From Larkinella knui (GTDB lineage: Bacteria > Bacteroidota > Bacteroidia > Cytophagales > Spirosomataceae): a stretch of 64,000 nt of DNA. Below are positions 52,946 to 62,278 of the stretch, piece by piece (positions within the stretch are counted from its first letter, which is position 1; every line of letters starts with the position of its first letter). Made by a program: the position numbers and the translations under genes. The DNA lies in contig NZ_RQJP01000003.1 in the NCBI RefSeq assembly GCF_003858645.1, forward strand, positions 1 through 64,000. The letters are read 5' to 3'. The notes beneath the pieces are model-generated. The model saw nothing but the letters and a program-made list of their open reading frames with translations. It ran no database searches and was not told the DNA's origin.

Positions 52946-53805
52946 ATCACGACCAGGCGGTTTTTCAGCTGCGTCAAACTTTCACTAAGCGCCCAAAGCT
53001 GCGTGGCATTGTACTTACTTTGAGCGGCTGCGCTGGGCGTTTTGGGTTTGCATTTCGCAAAATACAAGCCCGTAACTTTTTCTACCTCCGGCGAGGAAGC
53101 CAGGTAAATACTGGTTTCGGCTCCTTTTTCCGGGCTGATGAAGAAGGGGCGCATCAGGTTAAATACAAATCCCTGAAGATTGCTATAATTCTGCCCGAAG
53201 TTGGTTTTAACAACGCCCGGGTGCAGGCAATTCGAGGTAATGCCGTCGTCGGCCAGACGGTCGGCTAGCTCTTTGGAAAACAAAATATTACAGAGTTTGG
53301 AGGCCCCGTAGGCTTTCATGCCGTCGTACTTCCGGGGTTTGGCCAGTTCATCCATTTTAAAACCGCCATCCCAGCGATGCGCTTCTGAAGACACCGTTAC
53401 AATCCGCGCATTCGTGCCTTTTCGGAGCAGGTTTAGCAGCATATTGGTCAGCAGAAAAGGTCCGAGGTGGTTGGTGGCAAAGCTCAATTCAATGCCTTCG
53501 GGCGAATACTGTTCCTTTTCAATGTATAACCCGGCATTATTCACCAGCACATCGAGCCGGTCGTAGCGGTCGGTGATTTCGCGGGCCGCCTGAAGTACCG
53601 ACGACTGGCTGGCGATATCGCACCAGACCAGATCGACATGACCCGTTTTGCTGACACTTTTGATCTCCTGACGAACGGGCCGGGCTTTTTCCAGGTTGCG
53701 GGCCAGCATGATGATATCAAAACCTTTTTTGGCTAATTCTAAAGCCGTTATTCGACCAATTCCGGAATTGGCGCCCGTAATGAGGCAAGTGCGCGATGGA
53801 TTCAT
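52942..53805 (-). CDS. SDR oxidoreductase, retinol-dehydrogenase-like
   Basis: 287 residues. ITGANSGIGRITALELA, NNAGLYIEKEQYSPEGIELSFATNHLGPFLLTNML and the active site YGASKLCNILF place it with the retinol dehydrogenase/WWOX-like SDRs. Substrate unknown. It converges on the PLP-enzyme gene and overlaps its end by four bases. Confidence 0.88.
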   Translation of the reverse strand: MNPSRTCLITGANSGIGRITALELAKKGFDIIMLARNLEKARPVRQEIKSVSKTGHVDLVWCDIASQSSVLQAAREITDRYDRLDVLVNNAGLYIEKEQYSPEGIELSFATNHLGPFLLTNMLLNLLRKGTNARIVTVSSEAHRWDGGFKMDELAKPRKYDGMKAYGASKLCNILFSKELADRLADDGITSNCLHPGVVKTNFGQNYSNLQGFVFNLMRPFFISPEKGAETSIYLASSPEVEKVTGLYFAKCKPKTPSAAAQSKYNATQLWALSESLTQLKNRLVVI

Positions 53806-53884
53806 ACGATTCGTTTATTAAACCGTAACGATCTGAGGAAGGGAGAAGTTTTGAAAGAGTGCCGGAGACCAGGCAATACTAACG

Positions 53885-53934
53885 CGTGAACGCTGAATAA
53901 TGAAACCGTCGTTCTTCGCTACGCAGCGTTCACG
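53885..53934. repeat. Short inverted repeat before cysteine desulfurase stop
   Basis: Perfect 11-bp arms CGTGAACGCTG (53885-53895) and CAGCGTTCACG (53924-53934), 28-bp loop, 12 bp past the cysteine desulfurase gene end. Possibly a terminator, though no T-run follows. Confidence 0.5.
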
Positions 53935-53945
53935 ATTCTTAAGGA

Positions 53946-55115
53946 TTATTTCACGGCTTCCTGCTCACGCTTGAATAATTCAACCAGCGTATCGACCACG
54001 TAGTCCACTTCTTCCACGGTATTGTATTTGCTGAATGAAAACCGGATGGCGCCCCGGTCGGGATCATTGTGGGGAAGCGCCGACAGAACGTGGGAGCCGA
54101 GGTTGGAGCCGCTGGTGCAGGCGCTGCCGCCCGAAGCCGAAATTCCGGCGATATCCAGGTTAAACAACAGCATATCGCTCATTTCGGAAGAAGGCAGACT
54201 CACGTTCAAAACCGTATACAAACTAGCGGGAAGGCTGGCCGAAAGCCCATTGAACGAAACGCCTTCGAGCCGTTCGCGGAGTTGGTCGATCATCCGGCTT
54301 TTCAAACTTTCGATATACCGGCGGTGGCTTTCCATTTCGGTGTAAGCAATTTCCAGCGCTTTGGCCAGCCCCACAATACCGTACACGTTTTCCGTTCCCC
54401 CGCGCATGTTGCGCTCCTGTGAACCGCCGTGAATAAACGGGTGAATGGGGCCTCGTCCGGATTTGGTATTGGCGTTTACATACAGAAAACCAACCCCCTT
54501 CGGACCGTGAAATTTGTGAGCAGACCCAACGATGAAATCGACCGGAAGTTTTTGTAAATCATGGCGATAGTGGCCCATCGTCTGCACTGTATCGGAATGA
54601 AACACGGCTTTGTATTCCCGACACAGTGTACCGACGGTTTCCAGATCGAGGAGGTTACCGATTTCATTGTTGCCGTGCATCAGCGACACGAGCGTGTTCG
54701 GATTAGCGCGGAGTAATTCGGCCAGATGGGCCAGATCGATGCGGCCATTTTCGTCGACATCAACCAGGCTCAACTTTACAATACCGTGTTTATCAAGATG
54801 TTCCAGCGTATGAAGAACAGCATGGTGTTCGAGCGGAGACGTGATGGCGTGCGTCAGTCCGTAGGTTTCGATGGAACTACGGATGGCGGTATTATCAGCT
54901 TCGGTGCCGCCGGATGTGAAGAAGATTTCCGCCGGAGACGTATTGAGCAGCGTGGCCACGGTTTTCCGGGCCCGCTCGATGGCCGTACGAACTTTTCGTC
55001 CGTGCGAATGAATCGAAGAAGGATTTCCGAATTCCTCGGTCATCAGAGGAAGCATGGCTTCCAGCACCTCCGGGTCGAGTCGGGTGGTGGCTGCATTGTC
55101 AAAGTAAGCGCGCAT
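53946..55115 (-). CDS. Cysteine desulfurase (NifS/IscS class)
   Basis: 389 residues from the ATG at 55115 (MRAYFDNAATTRLDPEV); the frame is open 30 codons upstream but overlaps glmM. PLP lysine in SAHKFHGPKGVGFLY at about residue 201; catalytic Cys in GGSACTSGSNLGSHVL at about 333; HGNNEIGN and RGGTENV also present. It moves sulfur from cysteine to Fe-S cluster or tRNA-thiolation partners. No iscU or mnmA gene is adjacent. Confidence 0.93.
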   Translation of the reverse strand: MRAYFDNAATTRLDPEVLEAMLPLMTEEFGNPSSIHSHGRKVRTAIERARKTVATLLNTSPAEIFFTSGGTEADNTAIRSSIETYGLTHAITSPLEHHAVLHTLEHLDKHGIVKLSLVDVDENGRIDLAHLAELLRANPNTLVSLMHGNNEIGNLLDLETVGTLCREYKAVFHSDTVQTMGHYRHDLQKLPVDFIVGSAHKFHGPKGVGFLYVNANTKSGRGPIHPFIHGGSQERNMRGGTENVYGIVGLAKALEIAYTEMESHRRYIESLKSRMIDQLRERLEGVSFNGLSASLPASLYTVLNVSLPSSEMSDMLLFNLDIAGISASGGSACTSGSNLGSHVLSALPHNDPDRGAIRFSFSKYNTVEEVDYVVDTLVELFKREQEAVK

Positions 55116-55188
55116 GAGATGTCGTGTAATACCCGGCAAAGGTACTAAATTATCAATCGACACGCCCGGTTTGTTCCCTTCGTGCTGA

Positions 55189-56598
55189 TTATAACTTGGC
55201 CGCAATCACCTCTTTAATGTCCGAAATGATTTTATTGGCTAAATAATCCGCCGTCGAAAGCGTGTCCGACTCGGAGTAAATCCGGATGATGGGTTCGGTA
55301 TTGGACTTCCGCAGATGAACCCATTCTTTATCGAATTCGATCTTCACACCGTCGATGGTATTGATCGGATTTCTGGCGTATTTGGTCTTGATCCGATCCA
55401 GAACCGCGTCGACGTCGATGTCGGGGGTTAGTTCAATTTTATTTTTGGAGATGTAATAGTTGGGGTAGGTCCGGCGCAACATGGATACGGATTTGCCAAA
55501 TTTGGCCAGGTGCGTCAGGAACAGAGCAATGCCAACCAGCGCATCGCGGCCCAGGTGCAAATCCGGATAAATAATACCGCCGTTGCCTTCGCCACCGATC
55601 ACCGCATCGACTTTCTTCATCATTTCTACGACATTGACTTCACCCACGGCGGAAGCCGAATGTTTACCACCGTATTTCTGGGTGACATCGCGCAGGGCCA
55701 CCGTCGACGACAGATTCGAAACCGTATTGCCCGGTTTTTCGTCGGCAGCCCGGTTTTTCAGAACGTAATCGGCAACGGCCACCAGCGTATATTCTTCACC
55801 AAAGGGCGAGCCGTCTTCACAGATCAGCGCCAGTCGGTCGACATCCGGATCAACCACGATGCCCAGGTCGTATTCATTTTTCTCGATTTCGACAATGATA
55901 TCACGCAGATTTTCGGGTAGCGGTTCCGGGTTGTGCGCAAACTGGCCCGTCGGTTCGCAATGCAACCGATGAATCGATTCTACGCCCAGGGCTTCCAGCA
56001 GCATCGGCACAACAATCCCGCCGGTTGAGTTCACGGCATCGACGATCAGTTTAAATTTCCGGGCGGCAATGGCTTCTTTATCGACCAGCGGCAGAGCCAG
56101 AATGGCGTCAATGTGTTTTTGCAGCCAGGAATCGTCCGTTCGATAACTTCCCAGCTTCTTCACCTCAACAAAATCAAACGATTCCGACTCGGCCAGAGCC
56201 AGCACGTCGGCGCCGTTTTCTTCGGAAATAAATTCACCTTTTTCGTTCAGTAACTTGAGCGCATTCCACTGGATCGGGTTGTGACTGGCCGTCAGGATAA
56301 TACCACCAGCTGCTTTCTCGCCCACGACGGCCAGTTCAACCGTCGGCGTAGTCGATAAACCCAGATCAATCACGCTCAGCCCCACGCCCTGCAACGTGGC
56401 GGCCACTAATTTTGAAACCATTTCGCCCGACAACCGGCCGTCCCGTCCGATCACGATCGTGCGATTATCGGGATGCCGTTGCCGAATCCATTGTCCATAG
56501 GCGGCCGCAAACTTCACTACATCCAAGGGTGTAAGGCCATCGCCACTACGCCCACCAATTGTTCCGCGAATACCGGAAATCGACTTAATTAATGCCAC
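55189..56598 (-). CDS. glmM: Phosphoglucosamine mutase
   Basis: 469 residues. Phosphoserine loop ILTASHNPIQWNALK (Ser105), metal loop VDPDVDRLAL, substrate loop GGEGNGGIIYP and C-terminal phosphate-binding RKSNTEPIIRIYSE. It interconverts glucosamine-6-P and glucosamine-1-P for cell-wall UDP-GlcNAc. The family is close to phosphomannomutase, so activity on other hexose phosphates is possible. Confidence 0.92.
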   Translation of the reverse strand: MALIKSISGIRGTIGGRSGDGLTPLDVVKFAAAYGQWIRQRHPDNRTIVIGRDGRLSGEMVSKLVAATLQGVGLSVIDLGLSTTPTVELAVVGEKAAGGIILTASHNPIQWNALKLLNEKGEFISEENGADVLALAESESFDFVEVKKLGSYRTDDSWLQKHIDAILALPLVDKEAIAARKFKLIVDAVNSTGGIVVPMLLEALGVESIHRLHCEPTGQFAHNPEPLPENLRDIIVEIEKNEYDLGIVVDPDVDRLALICEDGSPFGEEYTLVAVADYVLKNRAADEKPGNTVSNLSSTVALRDVTQKYGGKHSASAVGEVNVVEMMKKVDAVIGGEGNGGIIYPDLHLGRDALVGIALFLTHLAKFGKSVSMLRRTYPNYYISKNKIELTPDIDVDAVLDRIKTKYARNPINTIDGVKIEFDKEWVHLRKSNTEPIIRIYSESDTLSTADYLANKIISDIKEVIAAKL

Positions 56599-56776
56599 GT
56601 TGAAAAAATTAAAATACGGGATGGCTTGACTGTCAGGCCGTTCTGGTTATTAACCGGTGAAGATGAGTAGACCGCTGATCGTGCTGACCACCTGGTTACC
56701 CCGTTCAACTGGTAAAAACCGGTTCACCCATTTGAAGCCATTGAAACAAATATAGTTCCTTTTTTCTATCCGCTCC

Positions 56777-57619
56777 CTATTCGCTTCCGGTTATCGAAAG
56801 CGTTACAGTCATCGCCGAACGGGCTTGCCCCCGAAATGTTCCGGCCAGGGGTGCCAGCCGATCATGAAAAAAAGAAGCACCCAGAAAAATGTGATTGTTG
56901 ACCACAACGGTGCCTTCCGTGGGGTCGAAACCGCGCCAGCCCGCACCGGGCAGGTAAACCTCCGCCCAGGCATGGAGTTCGTGTTCCTGCTGCGGATCAC
57001 CGTAGAGATAACCACTCACAAACCGGGCGGCCAGGCCAAGGCTCCGGCATGCCGCAATGTACAAAACCGCATAATCGCGGCACGATCCTTTGCGTGAAAT
57101 CAGGGTCAGTTCGGCCGAGGTTGCCGGACCAACATCCCGCGTTTCGTACACGTAATTGTTGCAAATCGTCGTACAGAGATGCGACAGAAAAGGGACGGTT
57201 TGCCATTTGGCTTCCGACGCAATCTGACGGGCATATTGCTCGACGAGCGTCGTTACCGCGGTGCGTTCCAGATACGGTTCCAGCAGTTTGCGGTCGGCGT
57301 CGGAATAATTGAACGGTATTCGCTGGGTTTCAAAGGGGAACAGAAAAAAATCGTAAGCATTGTAGAGGGCCGACTCAATTTCCATTTCGGCCCGAACCAC
57401 CAGCGACTCGGTTTGGCTGGTAAAATAGATAACCTGCTGCGTGTTGCCTTCGATGTCGACATTGCTGACCAGCTTACTGGGCTGTGGGTCAATTTGCAGC
57501 ACATAGTCGTTCAATCGTTGGTGCGGATAAATTTTGGGGTATAAATACAGCGTGTGCGGGTCCAGAGATACCGCTGCTGAATAGTCATACCGGAGTTCAT
57601 GCTTGACCCGAAGTTTCAT
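56777..57619 (-). CDS. Transglutaminase-like cysteine protease family protein
   Basis: 280 residues. N-terminal bacterial transglutaminase beta domain (LRVKHELRYDYSAAVSLDPHTLYLYP), then the core with Cys180 (RKGSCRDYAVLY), His216 (HELHAWAEVYLPG) and Asp232 (GFDPTEGT). It lies 39 bp after the Anbu-type gene. In many bacteria such a protein is encoded with Anbu, an alpha-E protein and a circularly permuted ATP-grasp, thought to act together in peptide formation and processing. Confidence 0.9.
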   Translation of the reverse strand: MKLRVKHELRYDYSAAVSLDPHTLYLYPKIYPHQRLNDYVLQIDPQPSKLVSNVDIEGNTQQVIYFTSQTESLVVRAEMEIESALYNAYDFFLFPFETQRIPFNYSDADRKLLEPYLERTAVTTLVEQYARQIASEAKWQTVPFLSHLCTTICNNYVYETRDVGPATSAELTLISRKGSCRDYAVLYIAACRSLGLAARFVSGYLYGDPQQEHELHAWAEVYLPGAGWRGFDPTEGTVVVNNHIFLGASFFHDRLAPLAGTFRGQARSAMTVTLSITGSE

Positions 57620-57658
57620 TGATGCGTGGAGAAGTTTAACTCAAGTGACTTTTCGAAT

Positions 57659-58384
57659 TTAAAGTATTTTGTTAAATATGGGATTCATCCAGGCCGTGGG
57701 CAGTTTGCGGACGGAATTGTTCAGTAAAGCGCTCCACTGGTTGGACACGCCCTCCATGTCATCCTTTTCAAGTCGGTGCTCGATCAGGTGAAAGCTATCT
57801 TTTGAATAGACCACCACATCGAGTGGATAATCAACGTCGTTGGCGCTGACCCGGGTGGCGTCGAAAGCCAGAAAACCCATTTTCAGGGCGTCCTGCAAGG
57901 AGGATTCGTACGTCAGATTCCGATACAACAGCGGTTTTCCATAGCCCGAATTGCCAATGATTTTAAACGGCGAACCCTGGTCGACCTCCACCCAGTTTCC
58001 CTCCGGATAGAGCAGAAAGAGTTTGTGTTCCTCATCTTCTTCCAGTTGGCCGCCCACAATGGCGTTGAGGTTAAAGTGCATGCCTGCGGCTTCCAGGGCG
58101 GCTTTATCCTCAATGGCCACCCGCCTGACCTGCTCGCCAAATGCGTTAACGGCTTTGTACAACTTGTTGAACGAACGGTCCTTCTCGCCAATCACTTCCC
58201 TGAAATAGGTAATGGCTTTGTCGCGAACGGAGCGTAAACCGGAGGTCATGATGAACAGGGAATGATTTTCCAGTTCGTGAACCGAAATCTTACGATTACT
58301 CGAAACTTCGGAGCCGGAAGTAAGCCGGGTGTCGGCAATGGCGACTAAGCCGGAGGCAACTTTGATACCTAAACAATACGTCAT
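57659..58384 (-). CDS. Anbu-type proteasome-like protease
   Basis: 241 residues. It begins MTYCLGIKVASGLVAIADTRLTSG; after Met removal Thr would be the N-terminal nucleophile as in Anbu/BPH proteins. HSLFIMTSGLRSVRD and NSGYGKPLLYRNL are family features. Anbu forms a helical or ring assembly related to HslV. Upstream on the minus strand TATATTTG at 58423-58416 is a possible -7 box. The ATP-grasp and alpha-E genes often found with Anbu are not in this window. Confidence 0.9.
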   Translation of the reverse strand: MTYCLGIKVASGLVAIADTRLTSGSEVSSNRKISVHELENHSLFIMTSGLRSVRDKAITYFREVIGEKDRSFNKLYKAVNAFGEQVRRVAIEDKAALEAAGMHFNLNAIVGGQLEEDEEHKLFLLYPEGNWVEVDQGSPFKIIGNSGYGKPLLYRNLTYESSLQDALKMGFLAFDATRVSANDVDYPLDVVVYSKDSFHLIEHRLEKDDMEGVSNQWSALLNNSVRKLPTAWMNPIFNKIL

Positions 58385-58637
58385 TGAATCAGTAAACTAC
58401 AAGCTATGGCGAATGGCAAATATACACGTTTCCGAAATTTGCCCCCCGATTTATACCGGTTTTTGCAAAAACAACTCATTTTTGTTTCGACGGTGTCATG
58501 AATCGAAGAAAAAATTGACACTCTACTTAAAATTAGTACACTATAAAAAAGGGTTTGTTACTTGCAGAGTCGATTGAATACCGGGTTATTTACCAACCGG
58601 CAGGTACCGAAACATTCCCCTTAAAACGAGTTGAAGT

Positions 58638-59312
58638 ATGAAAAAAGAATCGCTCACCGACGCGCCCAAGTATCGGTTCTGGAAGCAGCAAGCCGAAACC
58701 AACGGTCTGGAAATCAACAACATTGAAGAGTTCTACGTCCGCAGACGCCACAATGGCGAGGTGCTTTTTGCGATGCTGGAAGTGGACGCCAACACGCCGG
58801 AGGGCGACAAAATACCGCCCGCGCTGTTTCTGAAGGGCCACGCGGCTTCGGTGCTGGTTTGCCTGATCGATCAGGAAACGAAAGAAAAATACGTGGTTCT
58901 GGTGCGGCAACGGCGGATTTGCGACGGCTCCCACACCTACGAGCATCCGGCGGGCATGGTCGATGCGGATGATGATCCGGTGGAAGTGGCCGCCCGGGAA
59001 GTGGGCGAAGAAATCGGGCTGACCGTGAAACCGGCCGAATTGACCAAGCTCAACAACCGGCTTTGGTTTCCCAGCACCGGCACCAGCGACGAAGCCATGC
59101 ATTATTTTTTTGTCGAACGCGAACTGCCGCGCGCCCAGATCATGGATTTTCACCACAAAGACAGGGGCGTTGCCTCCGAATTTGAGCGCATCACGACTGC
59201 TGTTACTACCCTTCCGGAAGCGCATAAACTGATTACGAACGTCAACGGGCTGTTAATTCACTTTCTTTATCTGCAGGCGGTGGGTGATTATGAAACCATG
59301 AAGTTGCTGTAA
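58638..59312 (+). CDS. NUDIX hydrolase
   Basis: 224 residues. The Nudix box spans residues 106-128 (GMVDADDDPVEVAAREVGEE, then IGL), fitting the consensus exactly except Asp in place of the first Glu. A longer N-terminal domain resembles ADP-sugar pyrophosphatases (LKGHAASVLVCLID, VVLVRQRRI). Substrate likely a nucleoside-diphosphate sugar. Divergent from Anbu; own promoter not resolved. Confidence 0.88.
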   Translation: MKKESLTDAPKYRFWKQQAETNGLEINNIEEFYVRRRHNGEVLFAMLEVDANTPEGDKIPPALFLKGHAASVLVCLIDQETKEKYVVLVRQRRICDGSHTYEHPAGMVDADDDPVEVAAREVGEEIGLTVKPAELTKLNNRLWFPSTGTSDEAMHYFFVERELPRAQIMDFHHKDRGVASEFERITTAVTTLPEAHKLITNVNGLLIHFLYLQAVGDYETMKLL

Positions 59313-59389
59313 GTGAGGGAGAAAGCCGAAAAATAAATATAAAAAGTGCGGTATCGGAAACCTGATCAAGAAAAAAGAAAAAGCCGGGC

Positions 59390-59421
59390 TTGTGAAAAAG
59401 GGGTAACAATCACTATATTTG
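59390..59421 (+). promoter_or_regulatory. Promoter of tRNA-Arg
   Basis: TTG at 59390-59392 and TATATTTG at 59414-59421, 21 bp apart. The tRNA begins 30 bp after the -7 box. Confidence 0.7.
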
Positions 59422-59451
59422 CAACCCGAAACGGGCAACACGCCCGCGAAT

Positions 59452-59523
59452 GGACCCGTAGTTCAATGGATAGAATTTCGGTTTCCGGTACCGAAGATAG
59501 GGGTTCGAATCCCTTCGGGTTCA
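59452..59523 (+). tRNA. tRNA-Arg (anticodon CCG)
   Basis: 72 nt. Acceptor arms GGACCCG and CGGGTTC pair with one G-U; D arm GTTC/GAAT; anticodon stem TCGGT/ACCGA with loop TTCCGGT giving anticodon CCG (reads CGG); T arm AGGGG/CCCTT with loop TTCGAAT; discriminator A. CCA is not encoded. An integrase gene lies 35 bp downstream, so its 3' half is the probable attachment site. Confidence 0.95.
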
Positions 59524-59524
59524 C

Positions 59525-59560
59525 GAAATGCCTTCTACAGCAATGTAGAGGGCATTTTCA
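59525..59560. terminator. Hairpin between tRNA and integrase
   Basis: GAAATGCC(T)TCTACA and TGTAGAGGGCATTTTC pair with small imperfections, ending in a T-rich stretch. It overlaps the integrase stop (59558-59560) and serves both tRNA and integrase transcripts. Confidence 0.7.
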
Positions 59561-60886
59561 TTTATCGGGGTCAAGTTTGGGGTCAACCTTGGGCAATTTG
59601 TCCCAGGCATTCTTTACAACCCGCACTTTATCTTCACCCCGAATCGTGCGGTAAATCATGGTGGTCGAGATCGATCCGTGCCCCATTAAGTCAGCCACGT
59701 CGGTAATATCTACTTTTAGTTCGAGCATGAGCATGGCGAACGTGTGGCGGCCAGAGTGTGACGAAAGTTTTTCCCAAAGCTCGTATTCCTCGTCGAATCG
59801 CTGGCCCGATCGGTAGACGACTTTAACGAACTTCCGATTTAAACCGGCCCGGCGGGAAAAGTCTTTAATAGCTTCATTATAATTCTGCTGGGCTATCAAT
59901 GGCAAGTGGCCATCATATTTGTTGAGGATCGCCAGCGCGCGCTCTGACATCGGCAATAAATTGGATTTTCGGCCCTTCTCCTGAACGATGCGAAGTACCT
60001 GCGTAATTTCCTCATCGTCGTTCATCAGCTCTTTTAGATTACTAGGTCGGACATGCTCCAGATCTCCCCAGCGAAGGCCGCAGTAGCATTGAAAGAGAAA
60101 GACGTCGCGCTGCCGTTCGAGCCCTGGCGGTAACTGGACATTTTGCAACTGGACAATTTCGGTCCATTTCAAAGCCTCCCGCTGGTTCAGTGGCCGGTAA
60201 GATGGGAAATCTTCAAAATCATTCGGAACCTGAATCCCGCACTTTCTGGCGTACTTCATTACGCATCTGATTTTCTTCAACGGGTTGAAGGCACTTTCGT
60301 CCGTCACACCAGTCGCCTGCATGTACTGAACGAATTTAAGCGCAAAGGGCAGCGTGATGTCCTTAAAATCAGCATCGGGGGCAAACTTCATTAAATGGTC
60401 CAAAACCGGTTTGAATGCCCGCAGGTAGCCATCTGATTTCAAACCCTTGTGATCGATCGCAAAGCGTGGCCAGAACTCGTACAATGTAGTTGTCCTTACC
60501 GGTTCGGGTTCCGGATCAGGCTCCTCCACAGGTGCCGGCTTCGGAGCCAGGTTCAACTCATCGATACGGATTCTCTCAATTTCAGCCTGCACCTGGGCCT
60601 CAGTGGGGATGCCGACGAACGCATCGAAAAAATCGTGCAGGCAATCGGAGTACGTATCGAGTATCCGGTTTACCTTCCGGTTTTTTGTCTGGAGCTTTTT
60701 GCGGTCCTTTTTCTTGCCGGTCGTCGGATCTTTAATCGATTCCGTCAGTTCGATGGTATCGTCAGGCTTCACAACCTGACCCGATGAAAAACGTATTTTA
60801 CGTTGATTCCAGCAGACACGGAAATGAATCTGGCAAAAGCCCTCCTGATCCATCCGGTCACGCCGGATGTAGCGGGTAATTTCCAT
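59558..60886 (-). CDS. Tyrosine-family site-specific integrase
   Basis: 442 residues. N-terminal arm-binding domain (about 1-90), a Pro/Glu-rich linker near 115-130 (PVEEPDPEPEPV), a core-binding SAM-like domain (135-230) and the catalytic domain with Arg272 (CGLRWGDL), His377 and Arg380 (HSGRHTFA), His403 (LMGHGSIS) and Tyr412 (TTMIYRT). It is of the Bacteroidota phage/transposon integrase type. Its 3' end faces tRNA-Arg, as expected of an element integrated there. Confidence 0.94.
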   Translation of the reverse strand: MEITRYIRRDRMDQEGFCQIHFRVCWNQRKIRFSSGQVVKPDDTIELTESIKDPTTGKKKDRKKLQTKNRKVNRILDTYSDCLHDFFDAFVGIPTEAQVQAEIERIRIDELNLAPKPAPVEEPDPEPEPVRTTTLYEFWPRFAIDHKGLKSDGYLRAFKPVLDHLMKFAPDADFKDITLPFALKFVQYMQATGVTDESAFNPLKKIRCVMKYARKCGIQVPNDFEDFPSYRPLNQREALKWTEIVQLQNVQLPPGLERQRDVFLFQCYCGLRWGDLEHVRPSNLKELMNDDEEITQVLRIVQEKGRKSNLLPMSERALAILNKYDGHLPLIAQQNYNEAIKDFSRRAGLNRKFVKVVYRSGQRFDEEYELWEKLSSHSGRHTFAMLMLELKVDITDVADLMGHGSISTTMIYRTIRGEDKVRVVKNAWDKLPKVDPKLDPDK

Positions 60887-60897
60887 AATTCATAGTT

Positions 60898-62139
60898 TTA
60901 TAATCGGCCGTCGATAATGCGTTCTATTTTCCAGATATTACGAATCTCCGATCGGGGCACGGATAGTTTGCCACCATCCGGGTTATCGCTGTGTAAAACG
61001 AGTAATTCGTTATCCATTAGCGTATTGTCCTTGATGCGCTTAATAACGAACTGGTCGCCAAACTCAACCCCGAAAATGCCGCTGCTCTGATAGTCCCAGG
61101 TAGAGGGATCAAGCCGGTAAGCCAATACTTTGTACCCGGCCTCCAGACGTGGCTCCATGCTATCCCCGTCGACGACGACAACCATATATTTACTGGTCTC
61201 CTCAGCACGTCTCTTTACATCAACAATCCGGGCCAATCGCTCCAGATATTCTTTCGGAACGTCGACGCGCTCCTCCTGCCCCTGCCCTTCATGGTAACTG
61301 GTAAAGTTAAACCCTGCTCTAAATTTTACCGGGAGTAACATCAACGAAATGTAATCATCTGGCGACTCCTGGGGTGAATAATACGGCTTCATGGATGGCC
61401 CAACGAAGCGGCTTGAATCTGGGTTATCGGTCGATGGTGCTCCAACAATTTGTTCGTAAGAAACTCCTAATGCATCAGTAATGCTATTCCAGGTTCGGTC
61501 TTGTAGCTTCTCGTTTTGGATGTACATGGTCACTGTGGCTTTGTTTTTATTAATCATTCTCGCTAGTTCAGTCTGCTTTATATTTCGCTCATCCAAATAT
61601 TTCTTCAAAGCCTGCCCTTCGTGCACCGGGCCGGTGTTGGTTGCGGTGGCAGCACCTGGGCGCTCACCTGCCGGGAGCCAGTCGTATCGGCCCGTATACT
61701 TGCCGATCCGGTACATGGTTGCCTTGGTGATCGTCTGACGGCCATTCAGCATTTTATTCAGAAAAGGGTTATCGAGCCCGACCATCGCGGCAAAGGTCTG
61801 TTGATTTCCGTCGGCCAGGGTAACAATCAATTTATTGATGAAGTCGCGCCAGGCAGCCTGCTCACGCTGATAATCGTGGGGGTTGGGTACATTACGAACG
61901 ATCGACGATGCAGCGATCGTAACGGACTCAGGAAGGTCTATAGAGTTGTCCAGCCATTTCTCCGGTGGCCATCCGGTTAACGTAAATAGGTTTGTCAATA
62001 CGTCCGCTTTGGGGGTTGCTTGGCCTGATTCGATTCGTTTCAAGGTAGGTGGCGTAGTGCCTAACAGAGTAGCTAATTGATTCATTGACGTGACGGGTCC
62101 GCGTTGTCTAAGTTCAGAGATTTTTTGTCCAATATTCAC
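60898..62139 (-). CDS. Element repressor with three HTH regions and an S24/LexA-like domain
   Basis: 413 residues. An XRE HTH at about 5-60 (NQLATLLGTTPPTLKRIESGQ), a second HTH-like region at about 98-155 (TFAAMVGLDNPFLNKMLNG), and a third at about 172-232 (TELARMINKNKATVTMYIQ). The C-terminal peptidase-S24 fold has Ser327 (DGDSMEP) and Lys367 (FVIKRIK), so autocleavage after RecA activation is possible. This makes it the likely CI-type repressor. It is longer than usual because of the extra HTH regions. Encoded 11 bp upstream of the integrase on the same strand. Confidence 0.88.
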   Translation of the reverse strand: MNIGQKISELRQRGPVTSMNQLATLLGTTPPTLKRIESGQATPKADVLTNLFTLTGWPPEKWLDNSIDLPESVTIAASSIVRNVPNPHDYQREQAAWRDFINKLIVTLADGNQQTFAAMVGLDNPFLNKMLNGRQTITKATMYRIGKYTGRYDWLPAGERPGAATATNTGPVHEGQALKKYLDERNIKQTELARMINKNKATVTMYIQNEKLQDRTWNSITDALGVSYEQIVGAPSTDNPDSSRFVGPSMKPYYSPQESPDDYISLMLLPVKFRAGFNFTSYHEGQGQEERVDVPKEYLERLARIVDVKRRAEETSKYMVVVVDGDSMEPRLEAGYKVLAYRLDPSTWDYQSSGIFGVEFGDQFVIKRIKDNTLMDNELLVLHSDNPDGGKLSVPRSEIRNIWKIERIIDGRL

Positions 62140-62152
62140 GGCTTTGTCAATC

Positions 62153-62263
62153 GTTTATAATTTTTAAACTTTTTACGCCGTGTAGCACGAAGTTTATAAA
62201 AATATCTTATACTTTTACGAAACCGATGCTGAACGGTTCAATAATTTAATAAACGGTTTATAA
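62153..62263. promoter_or_regulatory. Divergent control region with three GTTTATAA sites
   Basis: GTTTATAA occurs in the same orientation at 62153-62160, 62192-62199 and 62256-62263, all between the repressor gene and the divergent HTH gene at 62279. A fourth copy lies in the next promoter (62692). These are candidate operators for the S24 repressor. The region is AT-rich. Confidence 0.55.
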
Positions 62264-62278
62264 ATCTGTTTAAAAAAA

